Positions 17,586 to 26,253 of a stretch of DNA of 64,000 nt are shown in pieces. Each line of letters begins with the position of its first letter. The first letter of the stretch is position 1. A program made the position numbers and the translations under genes. The notes below the pieces were generated by a model. The model did no database searches and had not been told where the DNA came from. It saw nothing but the letters and a program-made list of their open reading frames with translations. Source of the stretch: an uncultured Marinifilum sp. GTDB taxonomy: Bacteria; Bacteroidota; Bacteroidia; Bacteroidales; Marinifilaceae. The stretch covers positions 1,290,923 to 1,354,922 of the forward strand of contig NZ_OY781918.1 in assembly GCF_963677195.1 (NCBI RefSeq), in the 5' to 3' direction.

Positions 17586-18821
17586 ATGATTAGCGATTTA
17601 AAAGGTACTTTTTCTCACATTAGTAACAATATTAAGCGATCGGCAATTCGTGAAATTTTAAAACTGACACAAAACCCCGAAGTAATTTCTTTTGCAGGCG
17701 GCTTACCTGCACCCGAATCGTTTCCGGTTGATAGTTTAGACGGATTAATTTCTGAAATGTTAAAAGAAGAGGGAGCTGCAGTTTTGCAATATGATGCTAC
17801 CGAGGGGGTTACAGAATTAAGACAGCTGCTTTTAAAAAAATATCAAGACGAAGGAATTGAATGTTCTTTAGATAATTTAATTGTAACAACCGGATCGCAA
17901 CAGGGGCTAGACCTGGTGGGTAAGGTTTTGGTGAACGAAGGCGACACTGTTATTTGTGGTTTGCCATCTTACCTTGGTGGTATTGGTGCTTTTCAGGCTT
18001 ATGGTGCTAAAATGGCCGGTGTGCCAATGGATGATCAGGGGATGAGTGCCAATTTACTGGAAGCAAAATTAATAGAATTGGCAGAACAGGGCATTAAGCC
18101 AAAGTTTATTTATGTTATTCCCGATTTTCAGAATCCTACAGGAATTACCATGCCTAAATCGCGCCGCTTAGAAATTATAAAATTGGCACATAAATACGAT
18201 GTATTAATTGTTGAGGATTGCCCTTATCGCGAAGTACGTTTCGAAGGCGAAGCACAGCCTATGATGTATGAGCTTGATAATGATGATCATGTTATGACAC
18301 TGGGAACTTTCTCGAAAATTTTTGCTCCCGGACTTCGTATTGGTTGGATTTTAGGCCCCGAAGCGGTGAATGAGAAAATTGTAATTGCCAAGCAATCGGC
18401 CGATTTATGTACACCTACTTTTGTGCAGAAAATAGCTGTTCGTTATTTAAAATCGGGAGTGTTCGAAAGTAATTTGAAAAAAACAATCGATTTGTATCAT
18501 CAGCGTCGCGATGTAATGCTTAGCGAGATGGAGAAATGCATGCCAAAAGGGGTAAGTTGGACGCATCCCGAAGGTGGAATGTTTTTGTTTATTACTTTAC
18601 CTGATAATATGAACACTTTGGAATTATTCCACAAAGCAATTGAGAAAAAAGTAGCTTTTGTTACAGGTAATGTATTTTATTGCGATGGAAGCGGAACAAA
18701 TACTATGCGTCTTAATTTTTCTTATGTAAATAATGAAAAGGCCAAAGAAGGTATAAAGCGACTGGCAAAAATTATCGAAGAAGAAATGGTAAAAAATACC
18801 AGTGAAATTCTTACAATATAG
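17586..18821 (+). CDS. PLP-dependent aminotransferase (class I/II, 2-aminoadipate/aromatic type)
   Basis: 411 residues of fold-type I aminotransferase. The PLP lysine is in GTFSKIFAPGLRIGW (about K244); FAGGLPAPESFP near the N-terminus and PDFQNPTG mid-protein are typical of the LysN/aromatic/MocR-like aminotransferase group without the GntR domain. It moves amino groups between an amino acid and 2-oxoglutarate in the cytosol. Its position after the 2-oxoacid oxidoreductase suggests it supplies or consumes that enzyme's oxoacid. A terminator follows at 18851. Confidence 0.9.
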   Translation: MISDLKGTFSHISNNIKRSAIREILKLTQNPEVISFAGGLPAPESFPVDSLDGLISEMLKEEGAAVLQYDATEGVTELRQLLLKKYQDEGIECSLDNLIVTTGSQQGLDLVGKVLVNEGDTVICGLPSYLGGIGAFQAYGAKMAGVPMDDQGMSANLLEAKLIELAEQGIKPKFIYVIPDFQNPTGITMPKSRRLEIIKLAHKYDVLIVEDCPYREVRFEGEAQPMMYELDNDDHVMTLGTFSKIFAPGLRIGWILGPEAVNEKIVIAKQSADLCTPTFVQKIAVRYLKSGVFESNLKKTIDLYHQRRDVMLSEMEKCMPKGVSWTHPEGGMFLFITLPDNMNTLELFHKAIEKKVAFVTGNVFYCDGSGTNTMRLNFSYVNNEKAKEGIKRLAKIIEEEMVKNTSEILTI

Positions 18822-18850
18822 TAGTTTTTAAATCAATTTATTTATTGCTT

Positions 18851-18892
18851 AAATGCCCCAGATGTTCGATTTTACATTTGGGGTATTTTTTA
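18851..18892 (+). terminator. Intrinsic terminator of the oxidoreductase/aminotransferase operon
   Basis: ATGCCCCAGATGT and ACATTTGGGGTAT pair, followed by a T run. Confidence 0.8.
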
Positions 18893-19015
18893 ATGTGTTA
18901 AATTATATGTAAAGCCAAGAATATTAACTCTAAAAAAAAATAGCTTTTAATTATGATTCTTAGATTAGTTTTTCTTAACTTATTAAGGAATTAGAATTTA
19001 ACACGTTAATTCAAA

Positions 19016-20143
19016 ATGGTGCATAAAGAAAAACCACATTCCTGTTCAGGTAATATCAGCAAAAGTAATATCGATTATAAAGCTTTAATCGATAACTCTC
19101 TTGATGTGGTTTGGAAAATGGATTTGAGAATGTGTTTTACCTATGTAAGTCCTTCTATATACACGCATACCGGATATACTGTAGAGGAATGGACAGGAAG
19201 TAAATTGTCGGATCATGCTACGCCAAAAGAGTACTATAAAATGGCACGAATAGCTTTGAGCGAAATACGACGATTAAAGAATCGACAAGCAGTACGATTT
19301 CAAACTGTAATGTTAAATAAAAAAGGGGAAGCAGTCGATTTTGAAATTGTTTCGAGAATTGTATGTGATAAAAATGGCACGCCGAAAGAGATTACAGGAA
19401 GTACGCGCAATATATCGGAGCGTATTAAGTACGAAAAAGAGATGAAGAAAAATAATCTGATTAAAGATAAATTTTTCTCTATTGTGGCGCATGATTTGAA
19501 AAGCTCCTTTGGTTCTATGTTGGGTTTTAGTGATTTACTGGTTGATATGGTAGAGAATATTGATGATGAAAAAGTGCGAAAATTCACTAATCTTTTAAAT
19601 AATAACATACAAAATACTTACAACTATTTAAATAACTTATTGGAGTGGTCGCGATCGCAAACCAATAGTATTCAATATAATCCAGATTCTTTTAAATTTA
19701 TCGATTTACTTAAGGAAGTATTTAATATTGTTAATTTGCAGGCTAAAATTAAATCGGTTACAATAAATTACGAAATTGATAAAGAACTAACAATATGGGC
19801 CGATTATAAAATGATAGAAACCGTTGTGCTTAATTTAATTACCAATGCAATAAAATATACCAAAAAGGGAGGAAGTATACTTATAAACGGAGAGCAAAGC
19901 TTGCACGAATTTAAATGTAGTGTTAGCGATAATGGTATTGGAATTTGTAAAGAAAGATTAAATAATATTTTTATAATTGAAGAGGCAAAAAGTACATTAG
20001 GAACAAATAACGAAACAGGAACTGGTCTTGGCCTTATTTTAAGTAAAGAATTTATTGAAAGACACAAAGGCAGCATAGGAGTTAAAAGCAAATTAAAAAA
20101 GGGATCTACTTTTTGGTTTTCTCTTCCAACTAAAAAAATATAA
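19016..20143 (+). CDS. PAS-domain sensor histidine kinase
   Basis: 375 residues with no membrane segment, so a cytosolic sensor. A PAS domain (about 20-140, ending GSTRNISERIKYE) precedes a HisKA domain with phospho-acceptor His159 in FSIVAHDLKSSFGS, then an HATPase domain with NLITNAIKYT, DNGIGI and GTGLGLILSK. No response regulator gene is adjacent, so this is an orphan kinase. Such proteins detect internal redox, light or small-molecule cues through PAS; the cue is not predictable. The following hairpin at 20156 terminates it. Confidence 0.92.
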   Translation: MVHKEKPHSCSGNISKSNIDYKALIDNSLDVVWKMDLRMCFTYVSPSIYTHTGYTVEEWTGSKLSDHATPKEYYKMARIALSEIRRLKNRQAVRFQTVMLNKKGEAVDFEIVSRIVCDKNGTPKEITGSTRNISERIKYEKEMKKNNLIKDKFFSIVAHDLKSSFGSMLGFSDLLVDMVENIDDEKVRKFTNLLNNNIQNTYNYLNNLLEWSRSQTNSIQYNPDSFKFIDLLKEVFNIVNLQAKIKSVTINYEIDKELTIWADYKMIETVVLNLITNAIKYTKKGGSILINGEQSLHEFKCSVSDNGIGICKERLNNIFIIEEAKSTLGTNNETGTGLGLILSKEFIERHKGSIGVKSKLKKGSTFWFSLPTKKI

Positions 20144-20155
20144 AAAATTATTGAG

Positions 20156-20178
20156 CCACTTTAAAGTGGTTTTTTTTA
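20156..20178 (+). terminator. Intrinsic terminator after the histidine kinase
   Basis: CCACTTTAAAGTGG palindrome followed by a run of nine Ts. Confidence 0.8.
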
Positions 20179-20272
20179 TGGATTATTTTATTAATTACCC
20201 ATCTGTTTTGTTTTTTTTGATTAATTTTTCTGCGAAATTTTAGCAATATCCTTAAGCTTATTTGTAATAAAT

Positions 20273-21439
20273 ATGAAAAATATAAATGCATCGCACACTC
20301 CGCTTTATCGTGAGGCCGGATTTAGTTTAAAAGATTCAAAAAGAACTAAACAAGCCTTTTTAGAAGAAATAGATCATCCGCACGAACCCGATAATTATAT
20401 TTATTCGCGTTATCGTAATCCTACTACAGTAGCAGTTGAAAAGCAAATTATGGAACTGGAGAATTGCAAGTGGGCACTTCTTGTGGAAACTGGAATGGCC
20501 GCTATCGATGTTGCTGTATCGCTTTTTCAAAATGGAAAAGATTCTGGTCCTTACCTGTTTTTTAATGAAATATACGGAGGAACCAACTCTTTTATCGATA
20601 CCGTATTAATAAAGCGAAGGAATATGGATATTCACCGGTTTTATGCAAGTAATGGTTTGTATAATCTTGGAGAACTAGAAAATATGCTTAAGGATATTAA
20701 GCCTGAATTTCTTTATTTCGAAGCTGTATCGAATCCAATGTTAATTGTTGCCGATGTAAAAAAAATTATGTCTCTGGCCAAACAATACAATTGTAAAATT
20801 ATTGTTGATAATACTTTCGGAACTCCCTATTTATGGAAACCTTTGCTCGATGGGGCCGATTTAGTAATTCATTCGGCAACCAAATACCTGAGCGGACATG
20901 GCAATATAACAGCTGGTGTTATTTGTGGCAACAGTAAGGACTTAATGAAAGAAGCTATTGAGTATAGAAAATGGGCCGGACATTTCTTAAGTCCCGACGA
21001 TGCTTATCGCTTGGGAACACAGCTAAAAACTTTCGAACTGCGCTTTAAACAGCATTGCAATAATGCTTTAATGCTGGCTGAGTATCTAGAAAATCATCCT
21101 AAAATAGAAGAGGTTTTATATCCTGGTTTGGAATCGCATCCAACAAGAAAAGAGGCAGTTAATTTATTTGGGAATAGAGGCTTTGGAGGAATGGTAACTT
21201 TCGATATTAAAGGAAATTCCGATGAGGATAAACGCGAGAAATGCAACAGCTTTATTGCTGCTCTTAAGAATAACATTCCTTTGGTACCAACACTTGGGGA
21301 AGTAGATACTATTCTTTTGCCGGTTGAGCCGGTTTGGGGCGCTAAATACCCATTGCCTGGTACTATTCGATTATCGGTAGGAATAGAAAATATTGATAAG
21401 CTAAAAAAATGGATTGGTGAGGCTTTGGAGAATGTATAA
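20273..21439 (+). CDS. Cys/Met-metabolism PLP enzyme (cystathionine synthase/lyase or methionine gamma-lyase family)
   Basis: 388 residues. The PLP lysine lies in VIHSATKYLSGHGNITAG (about K204); YIYSRYRNPT and ETGMAAI near the N-terminus and IVDNTFGTPY are family hallmarks. Enzymes of this family catalyse gamma- or beta-elimination/replacement on sulfur amino acids. The exact reaction cannot be assigned; the sequence departs from canonical MetB/MetC, for example in the Cys/Met region after the lysine. Monocistronic. Confidence 0.88.
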   Translation: MKNINASHTPLYREAGFSLKDSKRTKQAFLEEIDHPHEPDNYIYSRYRNPTTVAVEKQIMELENCKWALLVETGMAAIDVAVSLFQNGKDSGPYLFFNEIYGGTNSFIDTVLIKRRNMDIHRFYASNGLYNLGELENMLKDIKPEFLYFEAVSNPMLIVADVKKIMSLAKQYNCKIIVDNTFGTPYLWKPLLDGADLVIHSATKYLSGHGNITAGVICGNSKDLMKEAIEYRKWAGHFLSPDDAYRLGTQLKTFELRFKQHCNNALMLAEYLENHPKIEEVLYPGLESHPTRKEAVNLFGNRGFGGMVTFDIKGNSDEDKREKCNSFIAALKNNIPLVPTLGEVDTILLPVEPVWGAKYPLPGTIRLSVGIENIDKLKKWIGEALENV

Positions 21440-21679
21440 TTGCTTAAAATTTGGCAATTGCCAGTAGTTTTAACATAGCCTTGCTAATTGCCTATGGCAG
21501 GCATTGTAATTTAAAGAAAAATACAAGCTGCGAGAGCAGATTGTGTAAGGTTTTGCAAATTGGTTTTATTAAAGTTTAAAATGTTGGTAATTGCTGCAAA
21601 CTGTATGCAGAAACTCTAATATGCATAGTGTACGAGTGCATAATACTGCACCATTCAATTGCTTTTTTACTAAATAAGA
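21440..21679. other. Intergenic region rich in short inverted repeats
   Basis: No gene. Several short palindromes occur: TGGCAATTGCCA near 21454, GCCTATGGCAGGC near 21490, CTGC...GCAG near 21595 and ATGCATAGTG...GTGCATAAT near 21620. It may hold termination signals of the convergent neighbours or a decayed element. Confidence 0.45.
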
Positions 21680-22438
21680 TTAGATATATTTATTGTTAGT
21701 TTGTGGATGATCTGTCTTTATAAGTTTTTTAATTCTATCATAAAACAAAATATAGCAAGTCCAAATTACAAGACTAATTAATAAGATCATAAGCTTGTTT
21801 TTCGATTCGAAATAATCGAGGCTAAAAAGATTATAAAGAGTATGAAAAGCACCAACAGCAAGAACAGAATTTGTTTTATCTCCTATTTTACCAATACCCC
21901 AGCTTGCAAATATTAATAGAAAAAAGAAAATAATATTTGGAGTAGAAAGCTCAAAATTAAGATGCCATACAAACCATAGTATTCCAATTACTAGGTATTT
22001 AAGGTATTGGTTAAGAAAGTTAAGCCGATTTTGTAAAAAAACACGCCAACCCATTTCTTCAAGAATTCCATAAACAAAATAATAGAAACTTAATTTGGCA
22101 CCGGCAATAAATAGATTGCCTGCAACACTTATATTTTTACCTTCTTTAACCCCAATAATGGTAAAGCCTAAAACAGGTATTGCAATAAATACAATAAAAC
22201 TTAGCAATAATGGCTTTAGCTTACCTGCCATACTATAGGTGTTTTTAATGCCGAATACTTTAAATGCAATTAAGGCACCTAAGCATGGCCCAATTCCTCG
22301 TAAACATATTTTTATGAAAGTATTATCGGTTATGTCTAGCCAAGTAGTTTGGGTTGCAACATATCTTATTAATACTGCAATGGAATAAAATAGTACTATT
22401 GAATAGATGCTGCTTTTTATTGTTTTTGAGGTTTCCAT
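21680..22438 (-). CDS. CPBP-family intramembrane metalloprotease
   Basis: 252 residues, about seven to eight membrane helices. The CPBP (Abi/CAAX-protease-like) motifs are present: EEMGWR (E127, E128, R132), a FVWHLNF helix (H159) and GAFHTLYN (H199). These are glutamate/histidine intramembrane proteases; bacterial members often act in bacteriocin self-immunity, but the substrate here is unknown. Its upstream neighbour on the same strand is a Crp/Fnr-type regulator. Confidence 0.88.
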   Translation of the reverse strand: METSKTIKSSIYSIVLFYSIAVLIRYVATQTTWLDITDNTFIKICLRGIGPCLGALIAFKVFGIKNTYSMAGKLKPLLLSFIVFIAIPVLGFTIIGVKEGKNISVAGNLFIAGAKLSFYYFVYGILEEMGWRVFLQNRLNFLNQYLKYLVIGILWFVWHLNFELSTPNIIFFFLLIFASWGIGKIGDKTNSVLAVGAFHTLYNLFSLDYFESKNKLMILLISLVIWTCYILFYDRIKKLIKTDHPQTNNKYI

Positions 22439-22514
22439 TTTCTTTATGTTTAAATTGTTTACACAAAAAACATAAATTTAATGCACAACAAAATTGACCT
22501 ATGATAAGAAATAT

Positions 22515-23105
22515 TTACACGGAGATTTTTTTTCTTAATCGGCTTAGGCTTTCGGGTGTAATACCAATGTATGAGGCAATATATTTTAATGATACTTTTT
22601 GGATAATCTCGGGTTTTTCGGTCAGTAATTTCAAGTATCTTTCCTCAGCAGTTAAAGTGAGTAAGTCTATTTGTACCTGTTGTCGTTGTATAAATAACTG
22701 CTCGGCTATGGCTTTCCCAATCCAGACTCCTTTAACCGATTTTAAATACAAATTCGATAAATCTTTATGCGATATGGATAAGAGTTCTGTGAACTCCAAT
22801 GCTCTTGTTTGAATAACACTTGCTTTTTGTGATAAAAAGGAGTAATAATCGCAACTAAAATTGTTGGTAACAGTAAGGCTAATACATGTTTCATTTCCTT
22901 TACTTAAAATAAAATTACCCACAGAACCCTCTACAATAAAGTTTAGATAATGTTCAAGTTTATCTGTATCTTTTATTATTTCGTTTTTTGTGAATTTCCT
23001 CAAAATCAATTTGTCTGCAAAGGCCTCCCATAATTCAATATCGAGTTTAAAAAAAGTATCAAACTTATCTTTTAGTTGTTTCCCTATTTTAGTATGCTGT
23101 GTCAT
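22515..23105 (-). CDS. Crp/Fnr-family transcriptional regulator
   Basis: 196 residues from the ATG at 23105; a TTG at 23138 would add 11 residues. A cyclic-nucleotide-binding-like beta barrel (about 15-120) is followed by a degenerate helix-turn-helix (KVSLKYIASYIGITPESLSRLRKKI, about 170-195). This is the short-tailed type common in Bacteroidota, in which the effector-binding residues of CRP are not conserved. No CxxC cluster ligands of FNR type are visible. It may control the adjacent CPBP protease or the redox genes upstream (inference). Confidence 0.9.
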   Translation of the reverse strand: MTQHTKIGKQLKDKFDTFFKLDIELWEAFADKLILRKFTKNEIIKDTDKLEHYLNFIVEGSVGNFILSKGNETCISLTVTNNFSCDYYSFLSQKASVIQTRALEFTELLSISHKDLSNLYLKSVKGVWIGKAIAEQLFIQRQQVQIDLLTLTAEERYLKLLTEKPEIIQKVSLKYIASYIGITPESLSRLRKKISV

Positions 23106-23138
23106 TCTTAACTTTGATAATGATTGCTGTTGAGTCAA

Positions 23139-23550
23139 CGGCAGGCATATAATTGCACATTGTTTTTATTTATAAACTTTTTTTTCTTCTATTAATCGTT
23201 TCAACTACTATGTTTAATTTTTTGAACTAATAATCTGGCATTTCTATTTTAAAAATAAAAATGCCAGAATTAATAAATGCTCCAAAATTAAATAATTCTA
23301 AGATTGTAGTTTTGCTCGCCATATTTATAAGCTGATTAAATTGTTCTTTAATTCTTTTTTAGATAGATATTTGTAAACTAAAGAAATGTTAAGACCATAA
23401 AATGCAAGCACCTAAAACGAATATTATTAAAGCAATATATTTAAAATAATTGTTTTTTACTCTTAAAAAGTAGTAGAATAATGTATATGTCTTTACTTAA
23501 TCTCTCTTCCTTAATGATTAAACAAAGTTTCATTCGCCATCCTAAATAAA
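23139..23550. other. Intergenic region without recognised gene
   Basis: About 410 bp, very AT-rich, separating the Crp-type gene and the ferric-reductase-like gene, both on the minus strand. No coding frame, terminator or RNA gene was recognised; it should contain the regulator's promoter. Confidence 0.45.
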
Positions 23551-24885
23551 TTAGCGCATCTCAAATAATTCCTGATGGAATTTTGAATGAAGTCCATTTC
23601 CTTTAAGGTCTTTCTTTATTGATTTTCCCATTTTTGAGGGGCCACAAAACCAAACACTTGCAGATTTCCAATCTGAAACAGAATTTCGGATATGTTCTCC
23701 TGAAATTAGAGCTGATTTAGAGGTGTCAAATAGGTGTAAATTGATATTGGCTTCTGCTGAGACTTGCTCTAATTTTTTCTTAAAATTTGAATCTAATTTC
23801 ATTGCTGAATAGAAAAAATCGATTTTTTGCTTACTATCTACTTGTGATAAACGCTCCATTCGGGCTAAAAACGGTGTAATGCCAACGCCGCCAGCTATCC
23901 ATATTTGACTTTCTTGCTTGTCCTTAAAGGTAAAATTACCATAAGCACCTTCGATAACTACTGAGTCGCCAATTTTTAATTTATTAGCCAAATTATTAGT
24001 ATAATCGCCAAGAGCCTTAATTGTAAAGCTTATATTTTTTGTCTTTTTATCCCAAGCCGAACTAATTGTAAAAGGATGTGGTGACTCTTTCTTTTCAAAT
24101 TTTAGAAATGCAAATTGTCCTTCATTATGTCCTTTCCATTTATCGCTTTTTACAGTTAATTCAAACATATTCATATCGGGATATGTGTTAATGGACTGAA
24201 TTTCTCCCTCAGACTTTTGTTTTTTGCCAACTAGCCCCAAAAGAACAATAAAGGAAGAAATGGTTCCTACTGTCATTAATATTGCCATTGTTATACCAAT
24301 AGGTTGTGTCCAATAATCGATATACATGAGTGCAAAAGAATGAAAAACCAAGGCCAAATAAATTACTGCCATTGCAATGTGAGTTTTTGCAAAAAAACGA
24401 TAGGGTATTTTCTTTAGCAAGGCCATAATTAGAAAGAGAATGGTTAAATAAAAAGCGTATTCGCCTACTTCAAGAGCCACATATTCAAGTGATTCCAAAA
24501 ATTTTTCAAATGTGCTAGGATCTACCTCTTCGGTAGCTCCAGAGATGGCATCCAAAATTATTAACCGATCTAATTGCGACCACCATTGAGGCAATTTAGA
24601 CACCAACCAGTGCATAATAGAAAACGAAAATGCAAGAACACCTAGCCACTTGTGCAGACGATAAATTTTATCAAGTCCGCCCAGGCGTTTTTCAATCCAT
24701 AGGGGACGAGTTGCCAATAGCATTGAAAAAGTCATAGCAGAAAATGCAATAATTCCGGTATATTGAGCCAAACTTTTAGTAAACAAGTTGGAATCAAACG
24801 GAATATATAGCAGCGTATTTGTCAAAAACCAAATTATTGTGATAAGAGTAATGGATAGGGCGAGTGCGAGTTTTATTTTATTCAT
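23551..24885 (-). CDS. Ferric-reductase-like flavocytochrome (NOX/FRE superfamily)
   Basis: 444 residues. The N-terminal half has about six membrane helices with candidate haem-ligating histidines (LHKWLGV...IMHWL and KTHIAM...LVFHSF). The C-terminal half is a ferredoxin-reductase-type module with an FAD motif HPFTISSAW and an NAD(P) motif WIAGGVGITPFLAR. The family passes electrons from cytosolic NAD(P)H through FAD and haem to an acceptor outside the inner membrane, such as ferric iron or oxygen. A nitroreductase lipoprotein gene lies immediately upstream, separated by a terminator, suggesting related redox functions in the envelope. Confidence 0.9.
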   Translation of the reverse strand: MNKIKLALALSITLITIIWFLTNTLLYIPFDSNLFTKSLAQYTGIIAFSAMTFSMLLATRPLWIEKRLGGLDKIYRLHKWLGVLAFSFSIMHWLVSKLPQWWSQLDRLIILDAISGATEEVDPSTFEKFLESLEYVALEVGEYAFYLTILFLIMALLKKIPYRFFAKTHIAMAVIYLALVFHSFALMYIDYWTQPIGITMAILMTVGTISSFIVLLGLVGKKQKSEGEIQSINTYPDMNMFELTVKSDKWKGHNEGQFAFLKFEKKESPHPFTISSAWDKKTKNISFTIKALGDYTNNLANKLKIGDSVVIEGAYGNFTFKDKQESQIWIAGGVGITPFLARMERLSQVDSKQKIDFFYSAMKLDSNFKKKLEQVSAEANINLHLFDTSKSALISGEHIRNSVSDWKSASVWFCGPSKMGKSIKKDLKGNGLHSKFHQELFEMR

Positions 24886-24977
24886 ATATGTTTTCCAATT
24901 CGATTAGAACTTCCGGCCATGAAGATTATTTTCATTTTTGGGAATTTACTTTAGACGACAAAATTGTAATAAAAAAA

Positions 24978-25003
24978 TAGAGACAATTCATAAACTGCCT
25001 CTA
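24978..25003 (-). terminator. Intrinsic terminator after the nitroreductase gene
   Basis: Read on the minus strand, TAGAGGCA ... TGTCTCTA with a small mismatch, followed by a run of Ts. Confidence 0.65.
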
Positions 25004-25025
25004 CGTAAATAAAAAATACTTTCAA

Positions 25026-25775
25026 TTAAAGTTCAATAATCACATCTTCTTTTGCCATACGTCCTTTAGGCAACTTACGGTTATAATCTTTTTCTTCTTT
25101 GTGATAACCGATTGCTAAAGCAAAAGTACATTCGTAATCATCGCCTAACTCTTTGGCAAATTCTTTTTGAATTTCCTCCGCATCAACACCTTCCATTGGG
25201 GTAGAATCGATATTTAGGCGTGCTAATGCGTGCAATACGTTACCCAAAGCAATGTAAGATTGAGCTTTTGTCCATTGTCCGTTATTTCCATTTTCATCAG
25301 CTGCCTTCTCCGCAAATTTAAATGCTCTTTCTAGCTGTTTATCATATCCTTTTTGATTCATTCGTCCAGCAGCCATACTAGCGTCTAATCTTTTTTTGTA
25401 ATCCTCTTTGCCATAATGCACTTTATTGGCAAAAAGAATAATTTCCGATGCATTTGTAATGTGTGGTTGATTGAATTGATACTTTTCAAAAGTACCTGCC
25501 AAACGTTGTTTTGCTTCATCACTTTTTATAACGATAAATTTCCACGGCTGTGAGTTGATAGAGGAAGGAGATAAGCGCAATACTTCTTCTATTGTTGCCA
25601 AATCTTCAGGTGAAACTCGTTTTGTTTTATCGTAGGCTTTTGACGTATATCGACTGTTCAAATCCTCGATGATTTGATTACCAACAGAAACTTTTGGTGT
25701 TTCTCCTTTTTCTTTTGGTGCACAGGCTCCTAAAATTCCTGCGACAACTGTCAAAATTAAAATTATTTTTTTCAT
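25026..25775 (-). CDS. NfsB-like nitroreductase carrying a lipoprotein signal peptide
   Basis: 249 residues. Residues 1-17 form a signal peptide ending in the lipobox LGAC (Cys18). The rest is a full FMN nitroreductase domain close to E. coli NfsB: LSPSSINSQPWKFIVI binds FMN, and the C-terminal half has MEGVDAEEIQ and KLPKGRMAKEDV. NfsB-type enzymes reduce nitro compounds and quinones with NAD(P)H in the cytosol; the lipobox implies membrane anchoring outside the inner membrane, where NAD(P)H is absent, so another electron donor would be needed. The adjacent ferric-reductase-like flavocytochrome is one candidate (inference). The lipidation call rests on sequence alone. Confidence 0.88.
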   Translation of the reverse strand: MKKIILILTVVAGILGACAPKEKGETPKVSVGNQIIEDLNSRYTSKAYDKTKRVSPEDLATIEEVLRLSPSSINSQPWKFIVIKSDEAKQRLAGTFEKYQFNQPHITNASEIILFANKVHYGKEDYKKRLDASMAAGRMNQKGYDKQLERAFKFAEKAADENGNNGQWTKAQSYIALGNVLHALARLNIDSTPMEGVDAEEIQKEFAKELGDDYECTFALAIGYHKEEKDYNRKLPKGRMAKEDVIIEL

Positions 25776-25815
25776 AATTTATTTGTTTTTATTTTACTAT
25801 AATTTTTATTGTTAT

Positions 25816-25830
25816 CAAAATTACATGTAA
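25816..25830 (-). promoter_or_regulatory. Candidate -7 box and palindrome upstream of the nitroreductase gene
   Basis: On the minus strand TAATTTTG (25823-25816) fits TAnnTTTG; it overlaps a perfect palindrome TTACATGTAA at 25821-25830 that could be an operator. No good -33 element was seen. Confidence 0.35.
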
Positions 25831-26164
25831 TAGGAATGGTTAAAAATTCTTGTACAATAGTTTACAATAATTTTAAGTTCTTATTACTTTGCATTAGGAT
25901 GCAAAATAGTAACTTTTCTTATTTGAAATATTGTATTAAAAAGGGAAATTCTGGTAAAAAAAAGGGAAATATTGAATTCATTTTGTTTAACTGCTTGTGT
26001 ACATCGGTATTAAAAATACAAAACTTTCAAATACGAACGTAGACAATTTATTTATTCAATATATACATTGTGTGTGCTAGCATAAGCAAGAGCATATTTA
26101 CCGGTAAGTTCTAGAAAAATATTAAATATGCTAAAATATGGTCAAAAGAGCTTAACATTCATGT
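25831..26164. other. Intergenic region at the island's right-hand border (3' side)
   Basis: No convincing gene; a plus-strand frame at 25809-26042 has no ribosome-binding site or recognisable product. It separates the nitroreductase promoter from an intron remnant that begins about 26165. Confidence 0.45.
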
Positions 26165-26253
26165 TTAACGAACTGCACAGTATGAGATCCGTACCTTGGG
26201 TGGTGCGAGAGGTTCACCGCTAGACTAATGGCCTAGCGGCTGCCTACTGGATT
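26165..26253 (+). mobile_element. Group II intron 3'-end remnant (decayed domain V/VI)
   Basis: The domain VI-like hairpin CCGCTAGAC TAAT GGCCTAGCGG (26217-26239) and the ending CTGCCTACTGGATT match the intron end at 40015-40096. The domain V portion (about 26170-26204) no longer folds properly. No intron-encoded protein sequence remains. It abuts the stop codon of the minus-strand ADP-ribosylglycohydrolase gene. Confidence 0.7.

Noticed and set aside
20180..20272. SAM riboswitch upstream of the Cys/Met PLP enzyme
   Set aside because: The spacer is too short and lacks conserved SAM-aptamer sequence.
25809..26042. Plus-strand open frame of 77 codons between the nitroreductase gene and the intron remnant
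   Set aside because: No ribosome-binding site, AT-rich and repetitive codons, no recognisable product; it overlaps the nitroreductase promoter region.
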